From the NCBI GenBank assembly GCA_020633195.1, contig JACKEC010000088.1, positions 1-6,055 of the forward strand: 6,055 bases of DNA, given 5' to 3'. Each line of letters starts with the position of its first letter. Within the stretch, counting starts at the first letter, position 1. Origin of the DNA: Sandaracinaceae bacterium (lineage in GTDB: Bacteria; Myxococcota_A; Polyangia; Polyangiales; Sandaracinaceae). The position numbers were made by a program, and so were the translations under genes. The notes beneath the pieces are model-generated. The model saw only the letters and a list, made by a program, of their open reading frames with translations, was not told where the DNA came from and searched no databases. This document shows positions 5,407-6,055 of this stretch, in pieces.

Positions 5407-6055
5407 GCACCTCCGTCGATCCCCGCGTGCTCGCCGAGTGCCGCGCGATCCTCGGGCGCGGCAGCAAGAGCTTCGCCGCGGCGTCGCGGCTCCTCCCGGG
5501 GCGCCTCCGCGATCCCGTCGCCGCCTACTACGCGTTCTGTCGCGTGAGCGACGACGCGGTGGACGAGAGCGACGATCCGAGCGCGGCGCTCGCGTCCCTG
5601 CGGGCCCGGCTCGACGCGATCATCGCCGGGGCGCCTGGGTCGCACGTGGCCGACCAGGGGCTCGCCTGGGTGATGCGCGAGCACCGGATCGGGCGCGCGC
5701 CGCTCGACGCGCTCCTCGAGGGCTACGCGTGGGACGTGGCCGGTCGGCGCTACGAGACCCTGTCCGACGTGCGCGCGTACGCGGCGCGGGTGGCTGGCAG
5801 CGTGGGCGTGGTGATGACGCTCCTGATGGGCCCGCGCGACCCGCGGGTCCTCGCGCGCGCGGCGGATCTGGGCGTCGCGATGCAGCTCACGAACATCGCC
5901 CGCGACGTGGGTGAGGACGCGCGGGCGGGGCGCCTGTACCTGCCGATGGCGTGGCTGCGCGCGGAGGGCCTCGACCCCGACGCGTTCCTCGCGCGGCCGC
6001 GCTTCGGTCCGGCGATCGGCGTGGCCGTCTGTCGCCTCCTCGATCACGCTGAGCA
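5403..6055 (+). CDS. crtB: Phytoene synthase, 5' part (cut by window end)
   Basis: Phytoene synthase joins two geranylgeranyl diphosphates through a cyclopropyl intermediate to give phytoene, the first committed carotenoid step. About 217 residues are present of a usual 290-340; the frame is open at the window edge. SKSF at 21-24 is the usual N-terminal motif. The first Asp-rich motif is in YAFCRVSDDAVDE (D50 and D54), and the second is in NIARDVGEDARAGRLYLP (D168 and D172). Both bind the Mg-diphosphate of the substrates, and both are intact. The start is TTG at 5403, whose last two bases begin the crtI stop codon (TTGA overlap), with GAGG at 5395-5398 only four bases upstream; this fits translational coupling. 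The next in-frame alternatives would remove part of the first helix. A squalene synthase-like relative (HpnC/HpnD) shares the fold, but the crtI neighbour argues for CrtB. Confidence 0.92.
   Translation, partial: MSTSVDPRVLAECRAILGRGSKSFAAASRLLPGRLRDPVAAYYAFCRVSDDAVDESDDPSAALASLRARLDAIIAGAPGSHVADQGLAWVMREHRIGRAPLDALLEGYAWDVAGRRYETLSDVRAYAARVAGSVGVVMTLLMGPRDPRVLARAADLGVAMQLTNIARDVGEDARAGRLYLPMAWLRAEGLDPDAFLARPRFGPAIGVAVCRLLDHAE

Noticed and set aside
5265..6047. A 260-codon minus-strand open frame and a 158-codon plus-strand frame over crtB
   Set aside because: Both are wrong-frame readings of crtB, whose two Asp-rich motifs and SKSF lie in the frame opened by TTG 5403.
1..6055. CRISPR, insertion sequence, tRNA, toxin-antitoxin or defence system
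   Set aside because: No repeat-spacer array, terminal inverted repeats with a transposase, cloverleaf-like sequence or recognised defence protein was seen; all sizeable regions are explained by housekeeping, signalling and carotenoid genes.

Overview
This is a very GC-rich bacterial window: coding third positions are almost all G or C and long spurious open frames appear on both strands. It carries chromosomal housekeeping genes followed by the start of a carotenoid operon. The base composition, the dnaN-recF pair, the FHA-GGDEF signalling protein and the crtI-crtB pair together suggest a Myxococcota-type (deltaproteobacterial) chromosome. That placement is inference from gene content and style, not a database result. 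No mobile element, CRISPR array, tRNA or rRNA was seen.

Layout: (1) 38-346 (+), a small TerB-like protein. (2) 347-568, a 222-base non-coding stretch with a stem-loop, a cluster of GATC palindromes, an AT-rich island with a candidate promoter, and a 17-base inverted repeat just before the dnaN ribosome-binding site. (3) 569-1717 (+), dnaN, the DNA polymerase III sliding clamp. (4) 1728-2828 (+), recF, 10 bases after dnaN and probably co-transcribed. (5) 2816-3757 (-), an FHA-GGDEF signalling protein converging on recF with a 13-base tail overlap. (6) 3758-3873, a short divergent intergenic region. (7) 3874-5406 (+), crtI, a phytoene desaturase. (8) 5403 to the window end (+), crtB, phytoene synthase, overlapping crtI by four bases and cut by the window edge.

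The genes form two functional groups. DnaN and RecF serve replication and the repair of stalled forks (RecF helps load RecA at single-strand gaps). CrtB condenses two geranylgeranyl diphosphates to phytoene, and CrtI desaturates phytoene towards lycopene, so the pair makes the core of a membrane carotenoid pathway. The FHA-GGDEF gene sits between them on the opposite strand and belongs obviously to neither.

The most interesting observation is in the GGDEF domain. It keeps the catalytic GGDEY and the metal-binding residues, but has Ala where PleD-type diguanylate cyclases have the guanine-contacting Asp, and it lacks the RxxD inhibitory site. That position is the one altered in the Hypr GGDEF enzymes that make cyclic AMP-GMP, so this protein may not be an ordinary c-di-GMP synthase. 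The control region before dnaN is the second place worth a look. I see no clear novel multi-gene system.
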